Assembly: GCF_001039475.1 (NCBI RefSeq)
Contig: NZ_LELK01000001.1
Location: 786,025 to 847,766, forward strand
Source: Guptibacillus hwajinpoensis
GTDB lineage: Bacteria > Bacillota > Bacilli > Bacillales > Guptibacillaceae
Direction of reading: 5' to 3'
DNA length: 61,742 nt
Shown here piece by piece: positions 7,054 to 15,135 of this stretch. The position numbers and the translations under genes were made by a program. How positions within the stretch are numbered: the stretch's first letter is position 1; the number at the start of each line of letters is the position of its first letter. The notes below the pieces were generated by a model that saw only the letters and a list, made by a program, of their open reading frames with translations, was not told the origin of the DNA and ran no database searches.

Positions 7054-7979
7054 CCTTTCTCTTCGTTTGCTATCCTTTTGATTTCCCCTACTTTAAATTC
7101 AGTGACTTTTTGAATGTTATTTTCATCTGTAAAACCTTGAAAATACTTGTGTATTTCCCATGCTAGCATCATCGTTGTATGGTCAATATAAAGATAGTTA
7201 AAGTCTTTCATATAATCTTCTTCTACAATATTAAGCTGTTTTTCCTTCAAAAGATTCCAATATGCCTTAATTATGAAATGAATTAACTCTATGTCATAAA
7301 TATCCTGCAACAGAATCGTTATATCTCTCAGTGGTGAACCGATTGCTGCCCATTCCCAATCAACAAACCAAATCTGCTCTTCATAATGGAATATATTTTC
7401 TAAATGAGGATCTCCGTGAGTTAAGACTAAAGGAGTTCTCGCTTCAAAATTACTTAAAGATAATTGGTCATATGTATCATTTATTGTTTGGATCCACTCA
7501 GACTTTGCCCAATGGTGGCGAGCACACAACTTTTTCATTTCTTCTAGACACCATTTGCGCCATTCAGAGCTTATTTGGTGAATAGGTAACTCGGGGGTAT
7601 AAGGGTTCGACCTTGTATCATGCAGGTCTGATAACCTCTGCAAAATATCACTGATTACCTTCTTCCTATCTGTTAAAGATAAACTTTCATAGGTGTCTTT
7701 TAGTGGTGACTCAAGGTCATGCATTAAAATGGCCTGGGGAGCAATATTCCAGACTTGTACTAATTTGCTAAACTGCTTAATAGGATTTTTAAGTTTTTCA
7801 TAGATATCTATTTCATTATTTCGATCGGCTGAAAATTGCTTATAGATATAGGATCCTCTTTGATTCTTATCATCTAAAACGTCAACCCTAAATATACTAC
7901 CTGCATGAGCACCATGAATAATTTCTTTACTTAGTAGCTTCCACCTTTTCTCTCTCATTCTTTCTTCTAAATGCGTCAA
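7041..7979 (-). CDS. APH-fold phosphotransferase
   Basis: 312 residues. The Brenner motif L-T-H-G-D-P-H-L-E-N-I-F and the Mg2+-binding F-V-D-W-E-W identify an aminoglycoside phosphotransferase/choline kinase-type kinase. The N-terminal lobe with Y-I-Y-K-Q-F supplies the ATP lysine. The substrate could be an aminoglycoside, another antibiotic or a metabolite and cannot be told from sequence. It is the second gene of a two-gene unit, 58 bases after the alpha/beta hydrolase at 8038-8787, with no repeat between them. Confidence 0.8.
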   Translation of the reverse strand: MTHLEERMREKRWKLLSKEIIHGAHAGSIFRVDVLDDKNQRGSYIYKQFSADRNNEIDIYEKLKNPIKQFSKLVQVWNIAPQAILMHDLESPLKDTYESLSLTDRKKVISDILQRLSDLHDTRSNPYTPELPIHQISSEWRKWCLEEMKKLCARHHWAKSEWIQTINDTYDQLSLSNFEARTPLVLTHGDPHLENIFHYEEQIWFVDWEWAAIGSPLRDITILLQDIYDIELIHFIIKAYWNLLKEKQLNIVEEDYMKDFNYLYIDHTTMMLAWEIHKYFQGFTDENNIQKVTEFKVGEIKRIANEEKGLFH

Positions 7980-8037
7980 AGGATCCTCTCCTTTATTGTT
8001 GTGATTGAAACAGGTGGTTAAGAATAATAATGATGTA

Positions 8038-8787
8038 CTATGATTTATAAGTAATCATCTCAACCATTTCTCTAATGGCATTTATGACAGGTTTCGGTCT
8101 GTCGATGTGGATGGCGTGGCCAGCCTCTTTAACTACAATGTGTTTACTTGTTTTAGTTAGATACGAAAGGTCAATTTGAAATCTCATCCAGGCATCAAAG
8201 GATTCACTCGTATGATGGGGTTGCGTTCCTCCTGTAAGCACGATAAGAGGAATGTTTTTGAGTTTACTTCCTCGAACTTGTTCTAGACTTTCTTCAAATT
8301 CATTTAACGAAGATTCTACTAAGAATTGCCCTAAGTATTCATTCTTTACTTCCTTAGTAAACAGAGGTACCATTTCATTATTTTGATCTTCGTGAACTGA
8401 ATCTATTAGGATTAGTCCTGTTACCTCTTCAGGGTACCTACTCGCATAAAGTCGAACATTTACTCCACCAAACGAATGTCCTACTAATATGTATGGAGGC
8501 TTGATATCTGCAGCTTTAAGTAGGTTTCTAAGATTCTCGACAATTTGTAAACTATGTTTGGGTTTATGACTATTATTACTTTTCCCTATACCTTCTCTGT
8601 CATAAAAAAACACGTTTGCAAAAGTGGATACTTCTTTTCTAATGGATTGCCAATTGTCTAATGCCCACCCATAACCTGATTCAAAAACGACCGTTGGGCT
8701 AGAGTCAGACATAGCAACATACTCGTAGTAAAGCTCTGTTCCTTCGACATTTATCTTTTGACCATTACTCAAATTTCTCTCCCCCAA
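8038..8787 (-). CDS. Alpha/beta hydrolase
   Basis: 249 residues. Oxyanion/strand region S-G-Y-G-W-A-L-D-N-W, nucleophile elbow G-H-S-F-G-G near residue 105, a C-terminal G-H-A-I-H supplying the catalytic His, and L-I-D-S-V. It resembles the YvaM/MhpC-type hydrolases of bacilli; the substrate is unknown. It is first in a two-gene unit with the APH-fold kinase, both between repeats 12 and 13. Confidence 0.82.
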   Translation of the reverse strand: MGERNLSNGQKINVEGTELYYEYVAMSDSSPTVVFESGYGWALDNWQSIRKEVSTFANVFFYDREGIGKSNNSHKPKHSLQIVENLRNLLKAADIKPPYILVGHSFGGVNVRLYASRYPEEVTGLILIDSVHEDQNNEMVPLFTKEVKNEYLGQFLVESSLNEFEESLEQVRGSKLKNIPLIVLTGGTQPHHTSESFDAWMRFQIDLSYLTKTSKHIVVKEAGHAIHIDRPKPVINAIREMVEMITYKS

Positions 8788-8837
8788 TAAAGGACCTCTT
8801 CTTGATCAAGTTAATTTCGATGACCTATAAAACAATC

Positions 8838-8868
8838 GCTCCGATTTAACAGAAGATCTCATATCGAC
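8838..8868 (-). repeat. Array repeat copy 13
   Basis: AACAATCGCTCCGATTTAAC then AGAAGATCTCATATCG; core at 8839-8844. The following unit holds a frameshifted gene. Confidence 0.75.
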
Positions 8869-8948
8869 TATTTGCTAATAATCTTAAAACCGAGTCATAA
8901 ATCAATGTCGTTGAATGAAAAAGTCTTTTTTCAAATTTTCTTCTCAAG

Positions 8949-9582
8949 TCATAATTACAAAATACGCAATTATATTCCAAAGCATATGAGCTAAGATGCT
9001 AGGAATCAATGAGTTAGTCTTCTTATAAAGTAGCGCAAATACAAAACCCGCAATAAAGATAAAAATCGGATTATCAAAGTGGACAAAGCCGAAAATTATA
9101 GATGAAATAAAATTGCAATCCAGATATTCACCTTCTTTGATACATATCCAATTAATACTCCCCTGAACAATATCTCCTCAGCTATCGGTACAATAAAACA
9201 AGAAAATAGAAGAGTACGTAAAACATTCCTATTAGATATCCAAATATCGTAAGTTTCTCTTCTTAATAGTTCTTCGCTAATAAAAACTTCCCAATTTGTA
9301 GCTGCTAAATATGCAGAGTAGATCGCCAAAACGGAAGGTAAAACCCAGATGACACTTTTCCTAGATGGTAGCTTTATATCTTTAATAATATGTTTTCTAA
9401 TGGATGGAATAAATCCTATAATTGAAAGACTATATACAACCCAGATAAGTCCATAAAATTGACGGTATTGAAACCAAGGTGATTTAATACTGAATATGTA
9501 TGAAAAACCTCCGAATCCGATTAATATCAACGCACAGAATAATATAAAACTCCTCCAATTAAATGTGTTACTTTCGATTCAT
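8949..9582 (-). pseudogene. Frameshifted CPBP-family membrane protease
   Basis: The main frame (9096-9530) carries the first CPBP motif E-E-I-L-F-R-G but stops after I-L-F-H-L. Restoring one T in the T-rich run near 9100-9106 extends it another 50 or so residues through I-F-G-F-V-H-F and A-H-M-L-W-N, exactly the missing second and third CPBP motifs, to a stop at 8949. Upstream, an ATG at 9582 with GGGAGTG would need one base removed near 9570 to join in frame (giving an M-N-R-K-N-T-F-N-W start). There are thus one clear and one probable frameshift; the gene is likely dead. Confidence 0.78.
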
Positions 9583-9631
9583 ATCACTCCCATTTAACCT
9601 TGATTACTCTTGGACACTACCCAAATCTTCA

Positions 9632-9730
9632 ATACCAATTATTTCAAATCGGTATGAAAAACTCAATCTTTTATTGGGAATAAAAGGAGCTTATCTTATT
9701 ACAGATAAGCTTCTAGATTGCAGTATAAGG
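9632..9730 (-). repeat. Array repeat copy 14 (long, decayed core)
   Basis: ACCAATTATTTCAAATC box, then AAAAGGAGCTTATCTTATTA and CAGATAAGC forming the hairpin, then CTTCTAGATTGCAGTATAAGG where CTCCGAGATTG is expected. Hairpin and box are retained although the core has drifted. Confidence 0.65.
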
Positions 9731-9733
9731 GAG

Positions 9734-10171
9734 TTATTTTAAAGTTGCTTTAAATACATAACTTACTTTGTCATAATCCATCTTATTTTCATAAAAACGG
9801 TGTGCATCTTTACGCTGTAACCCCGAAGATAATGCAACACTTTCATATTTATTTTCTTTTGCCCAATTATGAACATAGGTAAGTAGTTTCTCACCGTATC
9901 CCTTTGAACGCTCATTATCGTTTGTAACTAAATCACAAACCCATACAAACCTACCGTAATAAAGGGTGGTCATCGGCTTAAATCCAGTTACTGCAACTAT
10001 TTCTTCTCCATTGATTAGGGCAAACATTTTATACCTATCTATTTCTTTTGCCTCTAATACCAGGTCGAGATATGTATCTTCATCTAGGTGAGCTCTTAAT
10101 TGCTTCATTACTGGAAATGCTTCAATAATTTCAGCCTTTGAGTGTAGTTCTTTTATCCTTAATGCATCCAT
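9734..10171 (-). CDS. GNAT-family N-acetyltransferase
   Basis: 145 residues with the acetyl-CoA motif [11 protein letters not shown] (near residues 88-98) and a final F-Y-E-N-K-M-D-Y segment. An AAAGGGG site precedes the start. It is a single-gene unit between repeats 14 and 15; the acceptor substrate is unknown. Confidence 0.82.
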   Translation of the reverse strand: MDALRIKELHSKAEIIEAFPVMKQLRAHLDEDTYLDLVLEAKEIDRYKMFALINGEEIVAVTGFKPMTTLYYGRFVWVCDLVTNDNERSKGYGEKLLTYVHNWAKENKYESVALSSGLQRKDAHRFYENKMDYDKVSYVFKATLK

Positions 10172-10221
10172 TACTCTATTTCCCCTTTTTTGTAAATTTG
10201 GACTAATTGTATCATAACTCC

Positions 10222-10396
10222 CCTGCCGTTTAATTCCAATTATTCAAAACCCATCCACATACTCAACCCTTTTCTTGAAAGAAAAGACGTAATTCCTCAG
10301 TGGGGAATTACGCCCGATAAATGAAGATCGTTCTTCAACGTTTACGCTGCTATTATATTGCACAATTGCTCCGATTTTACGGAATAATTCAAGATC
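10222..10396 (-). repeat. Array repeat copy 15 (longest form)
   Basis: Modules in order: CCTGCC box; TTCCAATTATTCAAAAC box; hairpin CTTTTCTTGAAAGAAAAG; hairpin CGTAATTCC..GGAATTACG; GAAGATCGTTCTTC palindrome; CGCTGCTATTATATTGCACA; core CTCCGATTTTACGGAATAA at 10369. About 150 bases match copy 28 almost base for base. Confidence 0.85.
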
Positions 10397-10454
10397 TTCC
10401 TCTTGACAAAGGAACGCTTTCATAACAAATGGCTGACTCTAAATTAATTAGGTT

Positions 10455-10919
10455 TCAAAGAGTTTTCTCCATTGATATTCTCGTATTTGAATATCCCATT
10501 TTCTTGTACAACCTATAAGCTCCATCATTCTTCCCAAACACACTTAACCCAATTGAATTCACACCACGTTCTCTAAGATTATCTTGTAGCATCTCAATAG
10601 TCTTAGTCCCATATCCTTTTCCTCTTTCATGTTCATCAATTAAAATGTGATACAAGTAGGCTGAATTAATTTCTGGAATGATGCTGTACCAAAGAAGTCC
10701 CACTTTTTCATTTGAGTTAGCTTTTATAATATTATAGAGGCATTGTCCCTCAGTGGCTAAGCCATCCTTAAACATGTCGTTGATCATCATTTCTGATTCC
10801 TCTAAAGCTTGCTCCAATGTTAAATTGAAGTTTTTAGTAATTTCATTAGCATGGTCAGGAATCATGAAATCCAAATACTCCTCGAATTCAACTTCATTAA
10901 CTTTACTTAACTTAATCAT
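10455..10919 (-). CDS. GNAT-family N-acetyltransferase
   Basis: 154 residues. Motif A is H-E-R-G-K-G-Y-G-T-K-T-I near residues 98-109, followed by a Y-R-L-Y-K-K-M-G-Y helix. It starts at ATG 10919 behind GGAGAG. A short SD-led peptide frame lies about 90 bases upstream in the same unit, so expression may be leader-controlled, but this is only suggestive. It lies between repeats 15 and 16. Confidence 0.82.
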   Translation of the reverse strand: MIKLSKVNEVEFEEYLDFMIPDHANEITKNFNLTLEQALEESEMMINDMFKDGLATEGQCLYNIIKANSNEKVGLLWYSIIPEINSAYLYHILIDEHERGKGYGTKTIEMLQDNLRERGVNSIGLSVFGKNDGAYRLYKKMGYSNTRISMEKTL

Positions 10920-11009
10920 GTTATCTCTCCATTCTATATTGCTGCATTCTTTGTTTACATCAATAGTAGAGTAGAAAACAGATCATTTTTTAAATGATTA
11001 AGTTTTACG

Positions 11010-11072
11010 TTAATCATGAATAAACAATCTGTTCACCCATGACCATGGCACACACCTAAAGCCTCGAAACAT
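11010..11072 (-). CDS. Possible 20-residue leader peptide
   Basis: A frame beginning MFRGFRCVPWSWVNRLF and closing after 20 residues, with AAAGGAGG seven bases before the ATG. It is followed at 10983-11000 by an AT-rich inverted repeat (ATCATTTTTTAAATGAT). The arrangement of a strong SD, a short Trp/Arg-rich peptide, a hairpin and then an acetyltransferase gene is reminiscent of attenuation leaders of resistance genes. It may also be chance. Confidence 0.3.
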   Translation of the reverse strand: MFRGFRCVPWSWVNRLFIHD

Positions 11073-11116
11073 TTTCATTCCTCCTTTATTGACTTTGTAA
11101 GTATTGATCTATTAAA

Positions 11117-11145
11117 GCTCCGATAAACCAGAAGACTTGGGATCA
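11117..11145 (-). repeat. Array repeat copy 16
   Basis: TAAAGCTCCGATAAACCAGA then AGACTTGGGATCAGG; core at 11118-11123. Confidence 0.75.
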
Positions 11146-11177
11146 GGATAAATTCTAGAATTTACCCTAAATTAGTG

Positions 11178-11636
11178 TTAATTTAGATCGATGTTACCCA
11201 CATATTGAACATCTCCCATATCAGAAGACAGATTCACTTCTAAGATATAATTACCCTTTGAATCTGGAAATTGAAAACCATTAGATTTATTTACAGGCAA
11301 TTCAATCTCTTCATTGTTTTTCCACAGAGATACTTGAAACTCTTCTAATTGAAAATCAGAATGTTCTAATTCTAGGTTTCCCTCTGAACCAGCATTGACC
11401 TTAATTTGATTCTGTTCGACTCCTAATGATTGAAAATCAACAACAGCCTTTTTGTATTCCTCATTAGGACCTTCCCAATTCAAGGAAGCCTCTTTAAGCT
11501 CATATGAATCATAATCGTTTAGATGATGGTACCAAACTGTCATTGTTGGAGGAGTGAAATCGTAATCCTCCCCTATACAGGCGGTCAATAAAAATATACA
11601 CCCTAAACTTACTATAGAAAATATTGAACGAATCAT
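11178..11636 (-). CDS. Putative lipoprotein
   Basis: About 152 residues. The signal peptide MIRSIFSIVSLGCIFLLTAC ends in an L-T-A-C lipobox, so the mature protein is probably lipid-anchored outside the membrane. The mature part is acidic and beta-rich with no recognised family. The start at 11636 is chosen because AAAGGA is six bases away. It is a single-gene unit between repeats 16 and 17. Confidence 0.7.
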   Translation of the reverse strand: MIRSIFSIVSLGCIFLLTACIGEDYDFTPPTMTVWYHHLNDYDSYELKEASLNWEGPNEEYKKAVVDFQSLGVEQNQIKVNAGSEGNLELEHSDFQLEEFQVSLWKNNEEIELPVNKSNGFQFPDSKGNYILEVNLSSDMGDVQYVGNIDLN

Positions 11637-11710
11637 TATCAATTCCTTTCTCTTTAATGTTCAAATAACAGCAACTTTGGAGCATAAAGCAAACACTCTT
11701 TTAAACTATC

Positions 11711-11732
11711 GCTTCGAGATTCTGGAAGATGG
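11711..11732 (-). repeat. Array repeat copy 17 (variant core)
   Basis: CGCTTCGAGATTCTGGAAGA, one base from consensus (CTTCGA), in the right position 3' of the next unit. Confidence 0.7.
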
Positions 11733-11859
11733 TAAATTTTGTACGAAAACTTATGATACAATTAGATTAAGTAAGTTCAATATCTAACATTTCTTTTTTC
11801 CTCGAACGGAAGGATTAGGGGAGTTTGAATGGGAAATTCTTAAGTAAAGGTGGACTTTT

Positions 11860-11976
11860 ATGCTTTGGCTTATGTTAATAGTTATATTTCTGCCTTTTAT
11901 AGCAAGACGAATAGAAAGGCATTTTCAACGATTAAAAAAAGAAAAAAATGATTTGAAGGATATCTTCAGTGATTGA
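11860..11976 (+). CDS. 38-residue membrane peptide (reverse orientation)
   Basis: ATG behind AAAGGTGG. The translation begins MLWLMLIVIFLPFIARRIER, giving one transmembrane helix, then a strongly charged helix (rich in K, E, R) ending D-I-F-S-D. It is followed 63 bases later by a strong intrinsic terminator on the same strand, which supports it as a real independent transcription unit. It is the only cargo between repeats 17 and 18 and runs opposite to the array. Confidence 0.62.
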   Translation: MLWLMLIVIFLPFIARRIERHFQRLKKEKNDLKDIFSD

Positions 11977-12039
11977 TAGGAAATGATCTTCCATTTAATT
12001 AACCTATTGCTTTAGTTAACAAGCAAAATATACCACAGT

Positions 12040-12073
12040 GGAACTTCCATAAAAGTGGAAGTTCCTATTTTTT
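12040..12073 (+). terminator. Intrinsic terminator of the 38-residue gene
   Basis: Perfect 10-bp arms GGAACTTCCA and TGGAAGTTCC with a six-base loop, followed by TATTTTTT. Clear plus-strand terminator. Confidence 0.85.
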
Positions 12074-12118
12074 GTGAAGTATCACATTAAACTTTAACAT
12101 AGCCATTTAATTAAACAG

Positions 12119-12163
12119 AAGCCTATCTTATTACAGATAAGCTCCGAGATTGCTGAAGAATGT
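12119..12163 (-). repeat. Array repeat copy 18
   Basis: Hairpin GCCTATCTT-ATTAC-AGATAAGC followed directly by CTCCGAGATTGCTGAAGAAT at 12142. The hairpin is shared with copies 5, 14 and 25. Confidence 0.85.
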
Positions 12164-12218
12164 AGCAATCTAAATAAATATTTCAATTTAAGATCTGCGG
12201 CAAATAAAGTTGGACCTA

Positions 12219-12401
12219 TTATTGTCTTCTTCTATAATGATTAATTAGATATCCTGCTATTACAACTAAAAGAACTATTAGTCCAACAAAAAATAATGGT
12301 AAGGCATTAGGAGTATACTCTACCATAATATGTAAAACCCAAGCTGATAGGAAGTAAAGAACGAAAAAAATACTTATAACTCTTATTAATCTAATGACCA
12401 T
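12219..12401 (-). CDS. Small two-helix membrane protein
   Basis: 60 residues with two hydrophobic segments (about residues 9-28 and 35-53) and a basic C-terminal H-Y-R-R-R-Q. No family is recognised. It is the only gene between repeats 18 and 19. Confidence 0.65.
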   Translation of the reverse strand: MVIRLIRVISIFFVLYFLSAWVLHIMVEYTPNALPLFFVGLIVLLVVIAGYLINHYRRRQ

Positions 12402-12449
12402 TTGTCCTCCTTAAATCGAATTATGTGCTACCCTCTCAATGTTCAATTC

Positions 12450-12471
12450 TTTCTCCGAGATACTGGAAGAT
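12450..12471 (-). repeat. Array repeat copy 19
   Basis: TTCTCCGAGATACTGGAAGA, an exact core at 12453-12458 with the GGAAGA half fully conserved. Confidence 0.75.
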
Positions 12472-12495
12472 CAATTTTCTACGTAACCTCAAAAA

Positions 12496-13308
12496 CTATG
12501 ATAAAAGAAATAGAACGCTGCCTCCTACAATAAAGCAATAAAACGAAAAGTATTTGAGATTCCCTTTAGCCATAATATCCATAAACCATTTCAAAGCAAC
12601 ATAGGATGCAATTACGGAAGCTAGAAACGCTAATACATATGGAATACCGACTATTGATAGATCTTTTGTCATTAGAGTATCAATAGACAGGATCATTGAT
12701 CCTAAACTAACTGGAACATATAGAAGAAATGAAAACCGTAGTGCAGTCTGTTGCTTCATTCCTAATAACATAGCTGCTACAATCGTGGCACCTGAACGAC
12801 TAATCCCAGGTATTAATGCTACGGCTTGCGCGAGCCCTACAATGAAGGCGTCTTTCCAAGAAAGTTGTCCTTCGTTTTTATCCCCACGTAAATTTCTTAT
12901 TAACCAGAGAGCTAGTCCCGTAATGATAAGCGTAATACCAACGATCCATACTTTGTCTAATTTCATTTCTATATAATCACCATATAGAAGACCTAGTACG
13001 CCTGCAGGTATGCTTCCAATAATAAGATAAAGAATAAAATCAAAATCACTCTTACTCTCGGAATCTTTGGTTAGAAGATAGCCCAATCCATTTCGACATA
13101 ACCTAACTATATCGCTTCGATAGACAAATAAAACAGCGATTAATGATCCGAAATTTACAAGAATTAAGAAATCTAATCCTTCGTTCTTCATATTAATGAA
13201 CTCTTGAAGAATTACTAGATGACCACTTGATGAAATAGGAATTGGCTCGGTAAAACCCTGAAATAACCCTAATAAAATATACTTAAGTAAAAGCATTACA
13301 TCTTCCAT
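12496..13308 (-). CDS. uppP: Undecaprenyl-diphosphate phosphatase (UppP/BacA)
   Basis: 270 residues, polytopic. It has both family signatures: [13 protein letters not shown] near residue 18 and P-G-I-S-R-S-G-A-T near residue 165. UppP dephosphorylates undecaprenyl diphosphate to recycle the wall lipid carrier, and extra copies give bacitracin tolerance. It starts at ATG 13308 behind TAGGAGAG. As an isolated gene between repeats 19 and 20 it is probably an acquired accessory copy rather than the housekeeping one. Confidence 0.9.
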   Translation of the reverse strand: MEDVMLLLKYILLGLFQGFTEPIPISSSGHLVILQEFINMKNEGLDFLILVNFGSLIAVLFVYRSDIVRLCRNGLGYLLTKDSESKSDFDFILYLIIGSIPAGVLGLLYGDYIEMKLDKVWIVGITLIITGLALWLIRNLRGDKNEGQLSWKDAFIVGLAQAVALIPGISRSGATIVAAMLLGMKQQTALRFSFLLYVPVSLGSMILSIDTLMTKDLSIVGIPYVLAFLASVIASYVALKWFMDIMAKGNLKYFSFYCFIVGGSVLFLLS

Positions 13309-13400
13309 AAAACTCTCCTATAAAACAACTTTTTGACTTTGATTCTGAGCAGATTCAATTGTTAAACGAATTATATCTTTGAAATGTATACTTATTCCTG

Positions 13401-13426
13401 AATTGCTCCGAGATTCTTGAATAAAT
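13401..13426 (-). repeat. Array repeat copy 20
   Basis: AATTGCTCCGAGATTCTTGA then ATAAATA; core at 13406-13411. The AATTGCTCCG form is shared with copies 9, 11, 15, 21 and 22. Confidence 0.78.
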
Positions 13427-13433
13427 ACTTCAC

Positions 13434-13856
13434 TTAAGTCTTTATGATATTCAGTTCTTTTCTATCTTTTTTTCTCATTAGCGTAAGAACATACAAGTAC
13501 AAATAAACTGGAAGCATTACAATAACCAATATTTCCTTACTCAATGAATTGCTTGATAAGAGTAAAGACAACACTAGACCAGCTATAGAATAGATTATGA
13601 ATTCAATGAGGGATCTGTATTTAGATAATGGTTTTAATCTAAGAAATCCATCTGCAATTAAAGTTGTTGGTAGACCGTAAACTATATATACAATTGCAAA
13701 AAAAATCGGTAACGAAATTATAGTAGCAAAAGTATCAGTATATTCTCTTTCTAATTCAAGCACGTAGTCAAGAGTAAATTCTCCAATTACTAAAACAAAA
13801 ACGGAAAGAGGTGCTGATATAATTATTGCTAGTAGTATCTTTTGTAAATATTTCAA
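13434..13856 (-). CDS. Hypothetical four-helix membrane protein
   Basis: 140 residues with four likely membrane segments and a basic C-terminus (L-M-R-K-K-D-R-K). No family is recognised. It lies between repeats 20 and 21, with the stop 23 bases from core 20. Confidence 0.68.
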   Translation of the reverse strand: MKYLQKILLAIIISAPLSVFVLVIGEFTLDYVLELEREYTDTFATIISLPIFFAIVYIVYGLPTTLIADGFLRLKPLSKYRSLIEFIIYSIAGLVLSLLLSSNSLSKEILVIVMLPVYLYLYVLTLMRKKDRKELNIIKT

Positions 13857-13909
13857 TTCCTTCCTCCTCTAAACGTAAAAGCGTACACACTCTTGCCCAA
13901 AACCGATAG

Positions 13910-13967
13910 AGCGCTTACTTTTTATTCAGCAATTGCTCCGATATTGTAGAAGACTTGATTTCGAGGT
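13910..13967 (-). repeat. Array repeat copy 21
   Basis: AGCGCTTACTTTTTATTCAG then CAATTGCTCCGATATTGTAG, then AAGACTTGATTTCGAGG, the best match to the tail module in copy 30. Its left half follows copies 2, 4 and 7 and its right arm follows copies 11 and 22, so it looks chimeric. Confidence 0.82.
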
Positions 13968-14019
13968 AATTTAATTGAACTCATATGATTTTATTACACT
14001 AATTCATGTAAGAACCATT

Positions 14020-14358
14020 TTATACTTCTTTAACGATAGATTTCCCTTCAGTTTGATCCTTATCAAGCCATTGCCACTTTTCATGCAGTTCGATTTTCCC
14101 TTGAGAGTTTATGTGAGGGATAGATTTGCACTTTCCTCCTCTGATTTCATTTGAAGTGTTCACATGATTATATCGAAATTCTAAAGTGTCATCATTATGT
14201 ACAATACCTACTAATTTCCCTTTGACTATCTCTCCACCTGAATAATCAGCATAAAGAATATTCCCTTCTTGATAATAGTCAAAATATGTTTTAGAAGAAA
14301 CTTCACCACTTTCTGTATTCTCTATGGAAACAAAATGGCGGTTATTATAATCTATCAT
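14020..14358 (-). CDS. Conserved small protein of the kind often labelled N-acetylglutamate synthase
   Basis: 112 residues, [20 protein letters not shown] at the start, with repeated Y/G-rich strands ([16 protein letters not shown]). It matches a small bacterial family that databases often label N-acetylglutamate synthase without good support; the fold looks like a small beta-barrel. It has a strong GGAGGG ribosome site. It lies between repeats 21 and 22. Function is unknown. Confidence 0.65.
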   Translation of the reverse strand: MIDYNNRHFVSIENTESGEVSSKTYFDYYQEGNILYADYSGGEIVKGKLVGIVHNDDTLEFRYNHVNTSNEIRGGKCKSIPHINSQGKIELHEKWQWLDKDQTEGKSIVKEV

Positions 14359-14447
14359 CTGAAACCCTCCTTGAACTTGTAAGCTAAAATGTTATCACAC
14401 AATTCTAAAAATTAAAATGAAAAGAGGCAATCCAATCTTCATGAATT

Positions 14448-14470
14448 GCTCCGAGATTGTTGAAAACTTA
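14448..14470 (-). repeat. Array repeat copy 22
   Basis: GAATTGCTCCGAGATTGTTG then AAAAC; core at 14449. An inverted arm GAGGCAAT at 14425-14432 pairs with ATTGCTCC. It touches the stop codon of the GNAT gene at 14468. Confidence 0.8.
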
Positions 14471-15004
14471 TCTGTTATATTCTTCTTTTAAAATGCCGTA
14501 TATGTCAACGTCTTCATATTCACCATGTAGCAGTTTATTTTGCTTTAATGTACCCTCTTTTTGTAAGTCTGCTTTTTCTAAAACGATAGTTGAAGCTTTG
14601 TTTCTGGATATAGCTGAAGCCCAAACTTTGTTTAAGTTCAGTTGATTAAATCCAAATTCAATCATTTTATTAACAGCTTCTGTTGCAAAACCGTTCCCCC
14701 AATATTCTCTACCCATCCAATAACCAAGTTCACCCTTGTTGTTATTTTTATCAATCCTTATGGTAATCGTCCCTATTATTTTATTTTCCTTTTTGGTTAC
14801 TATGGTTAGAGGGTATTCAAGTCCCTTTTGAATTTGTTCTGGTTGAATGGCGATCCACTCTTCGGCATGTTCTAATTCGTATGGATGAGGAAGACCAAGA
14901 ATAGTAGCTAGTTCTTGGTTATTTGCTAGCTCCTTCATTCTGCTTGCATCTTCTTTATTAAATGGCTGCAGATTTAACCGTTCAGTTTCTAACTTCAAAG
15001 ACAT
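14468..15004 (-). CDS. RimJ/RimL-like GNAT acetyltransferase
   Basis: 178 residues starting MSLKLETERLNLQPFNKEDA, the T-E-R-L opening of RimJ/RimL-type GNATs. It has G-Y-W-M-G-R-E-Y-W-G-N-G-F-A-T-E-A (motif A, G-x-G-x-A) and N-K-V-W-A near residue 130. Relatives acetylate ribosomal or other protein N-termini, or small molecules. It is the last cargo before the recombinase gene. Confidence 0.82.
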   Translation of the reverse strand: MSLKLETERLNLQPFNKEDASRMKELANNQELATILGLPHPYELEHAEEWIAIQPEQIQKGLEYPLTIVTKKENKIIGTITIRIDKNNNKGELGYWMGREYWGNGFATEAVNKMIEFGFNQLNLNKVWASAISRNKASTIVLEKADLQKEGTLKQNKLLHGEYEDVDIYGILKEEYNR

Positions 15005-15054
15005 AGTATTGCAACTTCTTATCTACTACATTTCCCTCTGGGATTTCGGTAATT

Positions 15055-15134
15055 CAATACCAATTATTTCAAAAGGGGATGGAGAACTCAATATTATTTT
15101 AATTAATAAAAGCGCATTCGATTGGAATGCGCTT
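15055..15134 (-). repeat. Array repeat remnant 23 ending in the recombinase terminator
   Basis: Retains the ACCAATTATTTCAAAAG box and an ACTCAAT segment. Where hairpin plus core would normally be it has perfect 10-bp arms AAGCGCATTC/GAATGCGCTT (15110-15134) with TTTTATT on the minus strand. That hairpin probably terminates recombinase transcription. No CTCCGA core is present. Confidence 0.6.
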
Positions 15135-15135
15135 C

